NCBI GenBank assembly: GCA_947179485.1
Contig: OX359248.1
Location: 48,990,847 to 49,054,846, forward strand
DNA from: Allacma fusca
Taxonomy: Eukaryota > Arthropoda > Collembola > Symphypleona > Sminthuridae
Length of the DNA: 64,000 nt
Reading direction: 5' to 3'
Shown here: positions 22,588 to 35,541 of the stretch, in pieces
Layout: each line of letters begins with the position of its first letter
Position numbering within the stretch: position 1 is the stretch's first letter
Position numbers and translations under genes: made by a program
The notes under the pieces: generated by a model
What the model saw: only the letters and a program-made list of their open reading frames with translations
What the model was told of the DNA's origin: nothing
Database searches by the model: none

Positions 22588-23877
22588 CACACACACCCAT
22601 ACCTCGTTTCCAACTTATCTTCTCAGGCATTTTTGAAAAAAATCCGATATTGTTGAACATATTTTTATTATGATCCATTTCCTTGAGAGAGTGTAGTTAA
22701 TTTTTTGGCCGGTAGCAAAAGAAATTTATTAATTAGTGTTAGAAAATTAAATAGTTTTTCGCACTATGTTCCGCTCCATGGCTGGACTCATCATGAGTGT
22801 ATCATGCGGATGGAGGAGTAGTGTTCTGCATATATTGTGTACTTATATGTAGATACTACAGTACAACATGAAACTGAAAGGAAGTAAGGATTTATGAGAT
22901 AAAAACTCTTTCCCCTGCCCACGCAGTAGTACAGAAGGGGGGATGTTGAGTGGTGTTCTGAGAAACGAACCGTGGAGTCAGTTGGTGTTTGAAAGATCGT
23001 AGGCTTGAGATTTATTTAACGAAATGTCTTGAAATGTAATAATAATAAGTATTGTGAATGTATTTTTAATATGGGAAGATAGGAGAGAAAAAAAAATCTT
23101 GTTTTTATTTTCAAACGTTTTCCATCTTTCCATGGTCAAGCTTTACATGAAACACGGTGTCTCTGTTTGAGAGATAAGATGGATCTGACTCTCGGTGTGT
23201 AGACCAAGTATGTTAGGGATGAGGAATCAAGTGTGTATGAAGAAGCTCCTACACACAGGATAAGAGACAAGTGTTGGCATGCTGAAATATAAGTATATAT
23301 CTATCTCTAGGTTATATGCCCTCATATGTACATACATATATGTAGATTTGTACATGGATACTCTCACATGTGTGCATACTTCACATGATAGCATGTACGC
23401 GGAGCGTAATAATTGTAATAATCGTGATGAGTAGAGATTTAAAAAGGCGACCATCATAATCATCGTGATTGTGTAATGAAAAAGTGAGTATAGAGAAAAG
23501 TGTTTCTGCTCAACCATTATATTAAATAATGCCTTTGATACACATTACTCACACTTTAGATGCAGAGGACTTAAATAAGCATTTGTAACCCCCCCAAAAA
23601 AATCTGTATGAATGCTCTATGAAGTGACGGCCATTAGGTGTAGGAAGCTTCTATATGTAATTATATGTATGTAATTAAGTTACTATATACTTACAGCTAC
23701 TTGAATACTTTTACAGTAGAGACGTTCGAAACTGACGCTGGTTTTCATTGTGTAACTAACTTGAAGAATGCTTTTGTTACACACGAGGGAAACACTCTCT
23801 CATCTCGTCGTCATCATCAACGATAACAACTACAGCAGTTATACATTCTCTCTGAGTATAAAGAACAGTGAAAGAGG

Positions 23878-23917
<40 letters not shown>

Positions 23918-24342
23918 TGAAGGGAAAAAAAGCGAGAAATATATTGAATTGTTTCTTTTCAAAAGCCACGTCCGTCATTGTAGGTACTTGTGGGTATGTA
24001 TTTTAATACCAAAATGTTGTTAACTCATACACACGCACATACACATACACACAGGTTGGAGACAGGGGAGTTAAGGTTTCTTGAGTTGTACAAACACCGT
24101 CTGTCTGTCTACATGTATTGTGTAATACTTGCGTACAGGTCTTATGTACTGATATATATGTACGCAACCGTGGTGTAGACCGTAGTGTCAGTTATTTTTT
24201 TTACCTTGCAAAGCTTGTATGTACGGTCGTGATGTAAAAGGTGAAGTTCATTGGAAAGGGAAGACGTAAGAGTAGTATTATGAGAGGATGATAGGCGAGG
24301 TTGGAATGGAAGAGACAAGGTTGGTTGAGTTGAGGGATTCTC

Positions 24343-24374
<32 letters not shown>

Positions 24375-24762
24375 CTTGCTAGTTAAATGCGTGTGAGGCT
24401 TTAAGTATTTGTAGGATAGGGAATGGTAAAAGGTTGATGGTGTATTAGTCATGCATACAAGTAAGTGTGTGTAGATGGATAGTCTCTGCAATGATGCTGC
24501 ATAGATTTGTAGTGTGGGGATGTTAGATATCTGCTCATGTATCTATCTTATGTTATGTATGTGCGTGCATTTTAAAATTACGGAGAATCATTAGCGCTGG
24601 TGTGGAATTTGAAGACCGACGGCTTGGTCTCGATGCTTATGAAATATGAAAGGTATAACACCTTTTGCTTTCCAACATTTTACTGGATATAGTTTGGTTT
24701 CTTACCTTGCAGGCATTCTAGTAGTATAAATGCCTGTGGTGATGCTCGGTTATGGTTTTGGG

Positions 24763-24814
<52 letters not shown>

Positions 24815-27800
24815 ACCTCTCTCATTCTACAACTTACGGGTTGTACAAGCTCCGCGAGAGTTTCTGTGGTCCGCTTACCAAACTTTCGTTGTGTGTAGAT
24901 ATGTATATAGCTACTCTTTGGTTTTGGTTTAAAAGAAAATGAATACTTATTTCCTCCTTAATCTTTTTCCTTGTATGCATACTATGGAGCTTTACAGTTG
25001 CAGTAGTTCCGTCCTCCGTCCCTATCTAACTCCATATCTTGATACTGGTATTAGTGGTAGGTATTAGTAGTGAGCATGGATGGAAATTTCCCTATTCCCA
25101 TTGATTCCAAGTGGTGGATTGAGTTTGAAAAGGCTAAGGCTGTGTCTGCATCTTTTGGAGATAAAATCCCCATTTGTAGAATGTATGTAGAAGCATTGTT
25201 TCGTCCCACAAGTAAATGATAAGACGACAGGGAGTTTGTTCCAAGTTACTTTGTTTCCCGTGTTAACCAGTAGTGTCTATCCCTGCTTGCAAATGTACAC
25301 ATGCATCCATCCACATATGCCGATACGTACAGAAGGGAATAAATGGAGAGACTTTGAAAGTATGATCTTGTGGGAAGCTTATTTTCCTGTACATGTCTTT
25401 CATATAGATAGGTATATAGGAGAGTCTCGGTGTTAAATAATTATATATATGCAAATCTAATGTTGAACATCTTCAAACATTTCGTCGTATCCTTCAATAG
25501 TATACCTATACAAGGTATATCAATGTATGTCTATATGTGTAGATATTGTAAGTTTGAAATTGGAGTGTGGCTACCAGAGGCATTTGAGTCTCCGCTGTGG
25601 GTTTCTATTCTTCTATCATTCTCACACTTAAGTATGACTCTACTTGGGCAAGTTCGCTTTGAATCTGCTTGTGTGTAGCCCAAGGAAAGACCCGGGCGTC
25701 CCCACATTATATAGATACTAGGTAGGTTCCAAGCAGGTAACCATTATTTATGTAATCAGGGTGTGGGGGTATATAAGATAGTTAGTATGAATTTCATCCT
25801 CACTCCGGGAGTCTCATCCGGAATCCTTCCAGGCTTTGTTATTGTGGCTTTCATGTTGGCAGACTATATACTAGGTCTCGAGCAAAATTAGCGTAATGTG
25901 TTTCAATGTTGGGATTATTGTGGCACTTTGGATCCATGCTCCAGTGACGGCTAGCCACAACTAGTTGGGAACCTATGGGTATGATATTTCCTCTGTATCT
26001 AAACAGGGTCGGTTCATAGGCATGAACTTTCTATACTATGCTGTAGATTTGTACTATTTTCCCTGTGTATTGTATAAATAGATACTTAAGTTACACATCC
26101 ACATATACATAATTACATATACCTACATATATGTAATGTACATGCATTTACTGTCCTAACCACATGCAAGCTTGGCATGTCAATGTGTAGTTCCCAAGTA
26201 CAGTATGTATGATTGTGAGCTTCTATTGAGACAGTGGATTCGGAATCCAAGTATTTTCATTGAACTGAGTTAAAGGGGATTCCTGTTATTAAGGTCAACT
26301 TGCAGTGAAGATAGATGTGCACCTCTATATCTCTTCACCGCACACACAAACACACACACACATTCACCCCACCGCAAAATATGTACACGTACGCACATAT
26401 ACTTACACATTAGGTACACTGCACACTTTACTGGAAATATATTCTGCATGCTTTCTGCTCTATTTCCTTATTACATTTTTACGTGTGTGTCTGCCAGGAA
26501 CTTGAGTCTCTTCCAATTCAAGGATCTATATCTCTACGTATTTTGCAATCTATATCTGTATAAGGGCTAGACATTCTTGTAATAGAGTTTATAAAGTTTT
26601 GATGTATAATTAGGTAGAGATATATGTATGTAGGTATATAAATACGGATACCTATGATTTTATGTGTATAAATAAATACCCACAGAGGGAAGTAGATCCT
26701 GGAAGTTAAAAGATGGAGAAGTAAAAGCAAAGGGTAGCATCCGGTTTTCTTCTGTGCACAATTTCCCTCTTTTCCCTCTGCCATCATGTATATTTAATTT
26801 TGCAGCATTATAGATTAAAGTTGGTGCTGTGTGGCTGTGTGCGTAGACTTACCTACATATAACTACAACTACCCCGCTCCGTAAAATTATGTTCGGTGAT
26901 ATTTTATGTCAGCTCTCAGCTCGTAACGTTGTGCACGTCGGTAAGATACTGGGAGAAGAGCGAGAGCATGCTAAATTGTGGATGTACTTATGTAATTCTA
27001 TCCGCCCGCGTCCTCCCATAGGACTCCCATCCCAGCTACACTACAATACACTATAACCTACAAATGTAGCAATCCGGTTCTAAAATCGATTTACGGAACG
27101 ACTTTCTACTCCGGCAGGAGTGAGTGTATAAAGCTTGAATGCACGGAAGGGTATTTAAGCTGGAGAGCATGTTGTCATGAATGGTGGCCTAACCTCCTCC
27201 ACTACAAGGAAGATACTTACAGTGTAGAGTACAGTACACCAAAGGTACATAAATATGTAGACACCACAGTGCAAGGAATGTTTGAATGTGTGCAGAAGAT
27301 AAAATGCGTGAGAATCTGAAGCACATCTCCTTCCTCTCTCTCTCTGTATCTCTCTCTCTCTCTCTCTCTTTCTCTCTCCCACTATTTTTAATCTCTAAGC
27401 TAGCTCGAAAGTCCTGGGTTGAGTTTTAATTCAGAGAATGTGTATCTAAAAGTATATATCTATAAGTAAACGATTATATATTTGTGAGTGCCCTGTGTGC
27501 TGGGGTACTAAATACTTAATTGTGAAGCACACCGATTATATCTGGATGGTTTGGAATAGAATATGCGTGTATCAAGTACAACTTCAAATGGGACCAGGAA
27601 CCGCATAGATTGTGCAATAGTTAATACTTTTATCTGACTACTCCCACTCACTCACTAACACACACACTCCTAGGGAGGAAGACCAGGAGTAAATAACTTT
27701 GTGCTAGATATACACATGTACATACATATATAGATTCTATAGGGAACCCACTACTGATACCTAAACTAAAAAGTGATAAACAAAAGGTATCATTTACTCA

Positions 27801-29680
27801 AGCGGACGTGCAAGTGCCTCCGCCTGTATCTATACTGGAAATAAATGTAGATTAATACATTCCAAGTAGATACAACAATGTTGTATGCTTCTTTTGTACT
27901 ATATGTCTTCCTCATGTATTTGCGTAATCGGAATGTACATTTAGATTTGGAGGACCTGAAGCACAATCATTGTTTACATTGGAAATAAAAGTAAATTTGT
28001 ATTGGATGCTCCAGAAAAGAACATATGTAATAGATCTGAGGATCTGACATATGTACATTCTACCCATAATAATGTGGATCTATAGTGGGTACTTGTATCC
28101 ATGTGTCTTGTGGTACTGGGGAGTACATACATATGTATGTTTATATTTTAAAAGGAATTTGCCACTGAAAACAGATAGTTTTCCCTTCTTCTCTTGTCAG
28201 TCCGCTCTTACTCCGACTACACTGATAAATTGGTGGCTCAACTGAAGATCAGGACTTGGAAATGTGAGCTTAAATGTGTCCGAGTTTTTTTTTCTTCGAG
28301 AGTTGGCTAGATGGATACTAATACTTTTTTTATGATATGATAAATGATGTATATAATATATACATATATGTAATATATTGAGCTTATTTACTTTTTCAAT
28401 ATTGACTTGGAAATTCAGAAACAATATTCTGGTATTTACAAATTGATACGGAGTTACTATCCAGGACAAGATGAAGGTGTGGTTATCAATGGAATGCTAT
28501 CTACATATTATATATCTATAGGTATAGACAATTACATGTATGACATGTGTGTGTGTGTGTGTGATGTTCAGAGAGTATGAGAATTATCGGCCCAATGATT
28601 TACGCCATGTGCAAGTGACAAGTTTGAATTTAACTGGAAAATAATAGCGAACGTATATCCACCTAAGTATACCTAATTGTTAATAACTCTGTATTTACTG
28701 ATATGTTTAGTTGTGCCTGCAGGCAGTACATGTAATTAATGTCCTCTGTATTGTCTTTCCAGGTTGAAATTGGAGTGTGAGAAACTAGCCACAGAGAAGA
28801 CGGAAATGCAGAGACACTACGTCATGGTAAGTGGACTCGTGAAACTTTTCTTCCCAAGTCTCACTGTTTTAACCCGGAATCCTGAACGTGACTACTATTT
28901 AAATTCATGCTAATAGCCTCATACAAGTGTATAATAGTTATCTGCTTAAAGATATGAGTAGGGCTGAAGAGCTTGAGATTTTCAGGCATTTGTGTACTTA
29001 TCTCTCATCGCAGCTCCTTTTTTGCTATATCTATCACTCCCTTGTGTGATACATAATTGTACGTAGGGACTACTTCTGGTAAATCCTTGTACAAAGTAGG
29101 CACACAAGGGAGTGAGAGAGACAGAGAGACAGAGAGAGAGAGAGAGAGCTATTAAATTCTAGTTTAGCAATGCAGGCATGACGATCAAGAGAGAACAAGT
29201 TGATTTGTTTGTCCTGTGATGAGACGAGAGGACAATGCTGCACTGTATATCTTAATTTAATGTTTTTGAACTTAGTGAGAGAGACAGCCTTCTGGTTTAT
29301 TACATTTGCTTAAATTATTTTCGTTTGTATTTTGTACGGATTTTGGAATGTGGACTCGCTCCAAATGTATTACTGAATAACTTGACTTATCTATCACTAT
29401 TAATATTTATTACTGCTAAAATATGTTTGAATTGAATTTCCATATTGATAATTATTAAATTATTAGAGTGTAATCTTCCTTGTATTTTTTTCAAAGTAAT
29501 TAGCATTTATAGTAATGATAGATAATTGACGGAATTATAAAGCTGAATGCTATGGGAATACCTGTTATTTTGAGGGAAGGTCCAAAGGACCTTTCATTCT
29601 GTCGTGTTGAGAATAGGGATAACTGAAGGATTGCAATTAATAAGGGAATTCCTGGCAGGCTTTCAATTTGTCCGGATGGT

Positions 29681-29716
<36 letters not shown>

Positions 29717-32700
29717 TCTCTCCGGAGAGATTTATTCAAATGAATTATGTGCATGTTCGGGCTTGCATGTTAGGACTGATTTGAAAATATCTAAATGTAA
29801 ATGTCTCTCTTATGTTTGCAGTATTACGAAATGTCTTATGGACTCAACGTGGAGATGCATAAGCAGGTATGGTAATTTGTGTGCTCTTTAGATTCTTTAA
29901 GCTCATTTATATGTAGCTATCACAGTATCTATTTGTATATATAATACTTGTATGTGCCTAATAGGTAATTCCATATAGATAGAACACTTGGAGTATCTTG
30001 GCATGTATGTATCTACTTGATAAAAGTAAAAGAATAATTATTGCGCATCGGAATTCTCCGAGGAAAGATTATCGGTCATGACCGTTAACCATGAGAGAGA
30101 GATATGCGGAAAAGACTCACTTAAGTAAATTCTCAAGCTCTCTTCTTCCCTCTCCAATTGTTTCCCAATTCATATATTTTGTACGAGTTTCTATTACAAA
30201 TTGGAGAGCATGTTGTAATACCTCTTCTCTTTTAGCACTTTATAAAAGTATAGATAATTGTGAAGTCTTCCAACCCTGGATACGATTTCCGTCGACTTTT
30301 TTTCCCTTTTTGAAAATATACATATGTACATGTTGATGTGTATAATTATGTATAGCTTGATTTAACGAAATCAGAATACATTACATTTGCCTTTGGATGC
30401 CATGGATAGGGTAATTTTTATTTGCAAAAGGATCTCCCTTAATTTGACTCTCCTATATTCTAATCTTTACAAATTGCAAAAATAACCATTGCAAATATAT
30501 TTTTTCTTGTAACTTGTAGAAAGTCCGTGCAACTTGAATTCCTGTATGGATTCGTGCTATGTGTATGGTAGCTGTTATTTTAGTATTGAGTGCCTGCACA
30601 TACTATCTACAGAGCCTATGTATTTCTATTTCTATTTATACGAAATAGAATACTGTTGAAGTCATTTCATCCCTTTGGCTTGATATGCTTTTGACAAAAT
30701 TTGTAATGGTAACTCCCCGTATAATTTTACATTCATTACTCCGTATAGAATATGTAATAAGGTTGTGGGAAATTTGACAGTCATTAGTGCATACATGTTG
30801 TTTTACAAGTATTTTTGTAAAGGCCAGCGTATCTATTTACTTTTTTTTTTGTTTCACTCGTGCACAGACACACACACACACACACAGTGGGTGCTTTTTG
30901 AGCTGTGCTTTGCTCACTAGGAACTAGGTATATATATGCACACACAATTTGACTGTTTCAGTGTAAAGGATCATAATTATTTTGTGCTCATTTTCTGAAC
31001 CCAACTGCAAAATCGAGAGGGAGGAAGACGGAAAATTGTTTTTGCGATAATCACTTTTAGCATGAATACTTATATATATGTACGTAATGGGGAGGTATGT
31101 ACCTAAGGCCGAGCACGATATTGTATACAGCTCTTTTATGAGACTCACAGTATGTATGACAGAAACTTTGATAAACTCACGTTGTTTTAAAATGGGCTGC
31201 TGGTACTTATTAAACAGTATTATTTCCATGCTCAAACACTTACTTACATAAATTGACTAATTTTAAATACATGCATATTCGAAACTACTGCTACTAATAG
31301 GAACTCTAATAAGTCCTACCTGTAGTAGCCTTTCACTGTACTAGTGGGAAGTGGGAGAACTTGTCTACAGTAAATAAATACATACATATAATCCCTTATA
31401 CATACAGTTGTAATTATGTATTTATATCTATACTGTAAAAAGCATACATAGCTCAAAACTATTACTTACACAAACTCTGTATTTTCCCTCTGCTTAATTA
31501 TAAATGCTGAACTTCAAGCCTCTACACACTCATATGTATGTATAGATATATGTACATGTGTGCTGGGATGACGTTACTGTCACTGTGGAATAGGACTTAT
31601 ATTATGGGAGCGTTGAAAGCTATCAAGTTGGTCCCATGTGTATTAACGATTTTCGGAGTGTAGTAGTGCCTGTGCCTGCAGCTGCCGAAGGATATTAATA
31701 GGAACGTAAATAAGTAAATGGAGGGGGGACCTGAATAAAGTATAATAATTATACCTACATATACATACACGTATGAGAGAGGGGAAGTCAATTCATATTT
31801 TGCATATATGTGAAATTATTGACTGATTGCGTTCTCACTATTTCCCAGTGCAGCTCCAGATAAATAAGGTATATGTGCCCCCTTCTGCCTACCCGTACAA
31901 ATTACTATATCTAGGAGAGTAGAGTATCCATCTATCTACAAATTATACGTTTGATATGAGCTAGGGATGTCCTATATATGTCAACCCTTAGCGAATTAAG
32001 TATAATATGCTATATTGTATGGAGGTACTAGGGTAAATTTTAGGGAGAATAAAGTTCGAGAATAATTTGAAAATGCAAAAGTCTCATCATGTGCAGTATG
32101 TTGGGCTGGACGGAAAACATACTCCATTCTGTTCTTGACAAGTCAACAGGAAAAAAAATCAATAGGATCTGATTTGTTGATTGAATTTAGTTTTTATTCA
32201 TTCATATGCACCCTTTCATTATCGGGGATTCTATTCATTTTCTATATTTACCCTTTCTTCGACTGCGGAGTGTGCGTTTGTAGGACTGGAATGAGTTATA
32301 GGTATGGAAGCTCGGGTGTACGGGAGAGTGCTGCTCATAAATCTGTATATGTACATGTATTTGGTACTTATCTGTAGGGAGGTTGATGACGGGACTTATC
32401 CAGAGTTTCAAGAGTAGGCATAATTATATATAGAGTGGGTAATGTAATAATTATTCAATTGCTGCTGCTCCTAAGCTCCTCGGCCTTTTGAAATTGCGTC
32501 CAAAGTTGTCCTTCCTTACAGTGCACATATGTATGTATCTTTAGTATATCTTTACATATACGTAGATACAGATGCATTCAGTTGATTAAATAAGTGTGTG
32601 TGTGTCATGTCGTTCGTTCATGAATAGTTGGGGTGAGTTTAAGCTCCAGCGATGTTTAGATATATCTATGTACATGTATATGACTACATATACAGTACAA

Positions 32701-35116
32701 GAATTGCATGTGTTTGAGAGTATACAATTATGGTCTGTATTATAAAGGGAGCATATGGCTCCTGCACTTTGTTTACTCTATGGAGGTTTTGAATTTATGT
32801 ATTTACATCAGCAACAGTACTGGTTGTGAGAACCAGTTGATTTATTGCTAATGATTTTAGATAACTTGCCATGTTACGTGTGTAGTTACAACTACATACA
32901 TATCTGTGTAGTATAGATATCTACATGTAGTGGCTCTGCTTACTTTCATAGGTGTCTCTGAAGGGATGTGATTTAGTATTGAATTAATATTAGACAGTGA
33001 TTGTTGTCACACACACAGGTAGGATTCCAGTTTGGAACCGCTTGTACCAAGTGTCATCATCATTAGATACCTATACAATGTATCATGTATATGCATGTGT
33101 CTATATGACTGCACAAGTTCCACTTATTGTGTAAATCAACTTTGAACGTGTGTCACAAGGGTTGGAGCTTTGAACTGAACTGCTTGTTTGGAATTTTTTC
33201 CCCAGCTGTGTGTATCTCTCTCTCTCTCTCTCTCGCTATGTACATTTATTATCACCGCAGCATCCTTTTGTTGTGATGGGTTTGACTCCAGGACTTTGTA
33301 ATTATAATGTAATTAAATTAATTACATGAGTTTCCTGCGGTATTGAATTGCCTCTCACTGCTGGTGCTTTCATGTAATAGTCCGGGAATATTTGTAAATT
33401 TGAAAACCATATAAATAGTTGACAACAAGGGATCTACATGTTTTTGGTTCTATTGATTTTTTCACACACACACACACAAATACACATACACGCTCACACA
33501 ACAAATGAAATTACGAATCATCATGTGGCTAGCTAGTTCGTTTATTTTTTTGAAATATCTGTAGCTAAATAGATGTATTAAAACCAATTTATTCCATTAT
33601 AATTTATTCATACACATACATAGATGTATGCGCCGTTGACGGAAGGGTTCAGTTGAACCGAAATGTTCAAGTTCAAGGTATTTATCTAGTACTACCTAGA
33701 ATTTATGGGAAATGTTCATGTTGTTATATACATGAAATTATCTTTTGAATGCTTAATTTTTTCATCATTGAGCTTTGTACACTGAAATTACAATTAATTG
33801 TGTATCCGTAATGGAACTACTACAGAATTTTCTCCCTTGCGGTTGGAACATCCTGATTAGCTCTGACTATAGTGTAATTATTATTTAGTTATTTGTGTAA
33901 ATATAAAAGTACCGGGAGGTGGTTTGTTTGTACTTTTATAGGGAGCTCGTATAAAAAGAAGAGGAAACATTCAATTAACTGTGGATAGACTACTACTTGC
34001 GCCTGTACTTTTTTAGGTTTAAAACTCACTCACTCACTCACTCAGAGGTAGGTAGGTAGGTTTAATTTAGTATGCATTTAAGTGAAAAAAAAGTTTGTTG
34101 AGGGGAAAAAAAATAACACAAGAGCACATTGGTTCACGGTTTGTTGAGCATTAAAAAACATGAGGAGTTTTGTCAGTCCCTGTAGAGATAGTAGTAAAGA
34201 GAATGAAAGAAGTGGAGAGGCAGAGGATGAATGGAAATGTATTCAGAGATTTTGCTCTTTTCAAGATGCTCATGCAGAGTATCCTCATTGTGCTGTTTTT
34301 AGGGATCATGATGATATGAAGGTGTACTTATATGTGTATCTGTAGACTTGTGTATGTATTAAAGTGTGGGGGGATGGATCCTTTTTTTGCCTACCAAACC
34401 TACGTATCTAGATTCTATATCTACAAATATTAGGAAGGAGGGGATGGGTACTAGATATTACATATCCTCCTGGATGAGGAAAACATAACGATGACATGTT
34501 TGCTTACTTTGTTCTGATTCCTTGAGCAAGCGTACATACATACATATATAAGACATATTTAAATAGTTTCATTTGTAAATGCGTGAATTCCTCACATCTT
34601 CTTCACCTTATAGATGTGCTCTCTCTCTCTCTCTCGTCTGTCCCTGTCTTATTCCTCTGTATAATTCCTTTAGTTGATGTACTATGAGCTGTACATATTT
34701 GTAGTCATGTGAGGTATATATATTTTATGAAGGGGCACAAAGGTTTGAAAGAAACCAATTAAACTATTATAATCTGACGGCATTCTACCTTTCCTTATCA
34801 GCTTGTTTTTTTTTTCATGGGGGATTACCTTCCAATGATATTCTTCATACATAAGGAATTACGGAGGCATGTGCATATTTATATTACCCCGTATTGAAAT
34901 ATATGTACGGGCTTGTGGAGGGATAGGATGTATGTATTTAATGTGATTTAACGTATACCATGACTTGTTATATTACGGTTCGTGATTATTACACCTCTGT
35001 TACTCTCTTAATGGGAACAACTTGTGCAGAGCTTGGCTAATGTAAGGGACAACGTACAACCTTCCATATGTAACTATAGTATGGTTTTTGCTGGATTTTT
35101 TTATACTTTACTCGGT

Positions 35117-35152
<36 letters not shown>

Positions 35153-35494
35153 TCTCTCTCTCTCTGTTTCCATCACTTCTTCTCCCTCTCTATAAGTTCC
35201 TTGTAGAAGGCGTCCTCTTCTTCATCTCTTGTGTTCCTTTCATTTATTTTCGTGCTAAGGATTATTTTTTTGTGCTCACTCGACCGAACCAACTATTAGG
35301 ACGGTCGGACGTGGCTACCTCCTTTTGAAATTAAGAACCAACTAATATCTTTCACGTTTTTATTCATGAGCAAAGTGCATCGTTCTTTTGTCTTAACACT
35401 AATACTCACTTGTAGTACTACACAGCTACTCACGACGCTCTTTAATATAGAGATGAGCTTTTTTATTTTGAAGGAACGTCGTCGTAAAGAATAT

Positions 35495-35541
<47 letters not shown>

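Larger units (their letters stand above)
20298..28762 (+). other. groucho intron 2 (8,465 bp)
   Basis: GT-AG intron, rich in T and G on the sense strand and dense in microsatellites: (TG)n 21327-21357, (AC)n 22341-22380 and 22529-22584, (AG)n 23881-23910, and CT tracts at 24339-24374, 24766-24809 and 27333-27380. Open frames here run through these repeats or lack motifs. No nested gene was recognised. Confidence 0.8.
28827..29821 (+). other. groucho intron 3 (995 bp)
   Basis: GT-AG intron with a GA tract at 29113-29148 and a TC tract at 29684-29713 close to the exon 4 acceptor. Confidence 0.85.
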
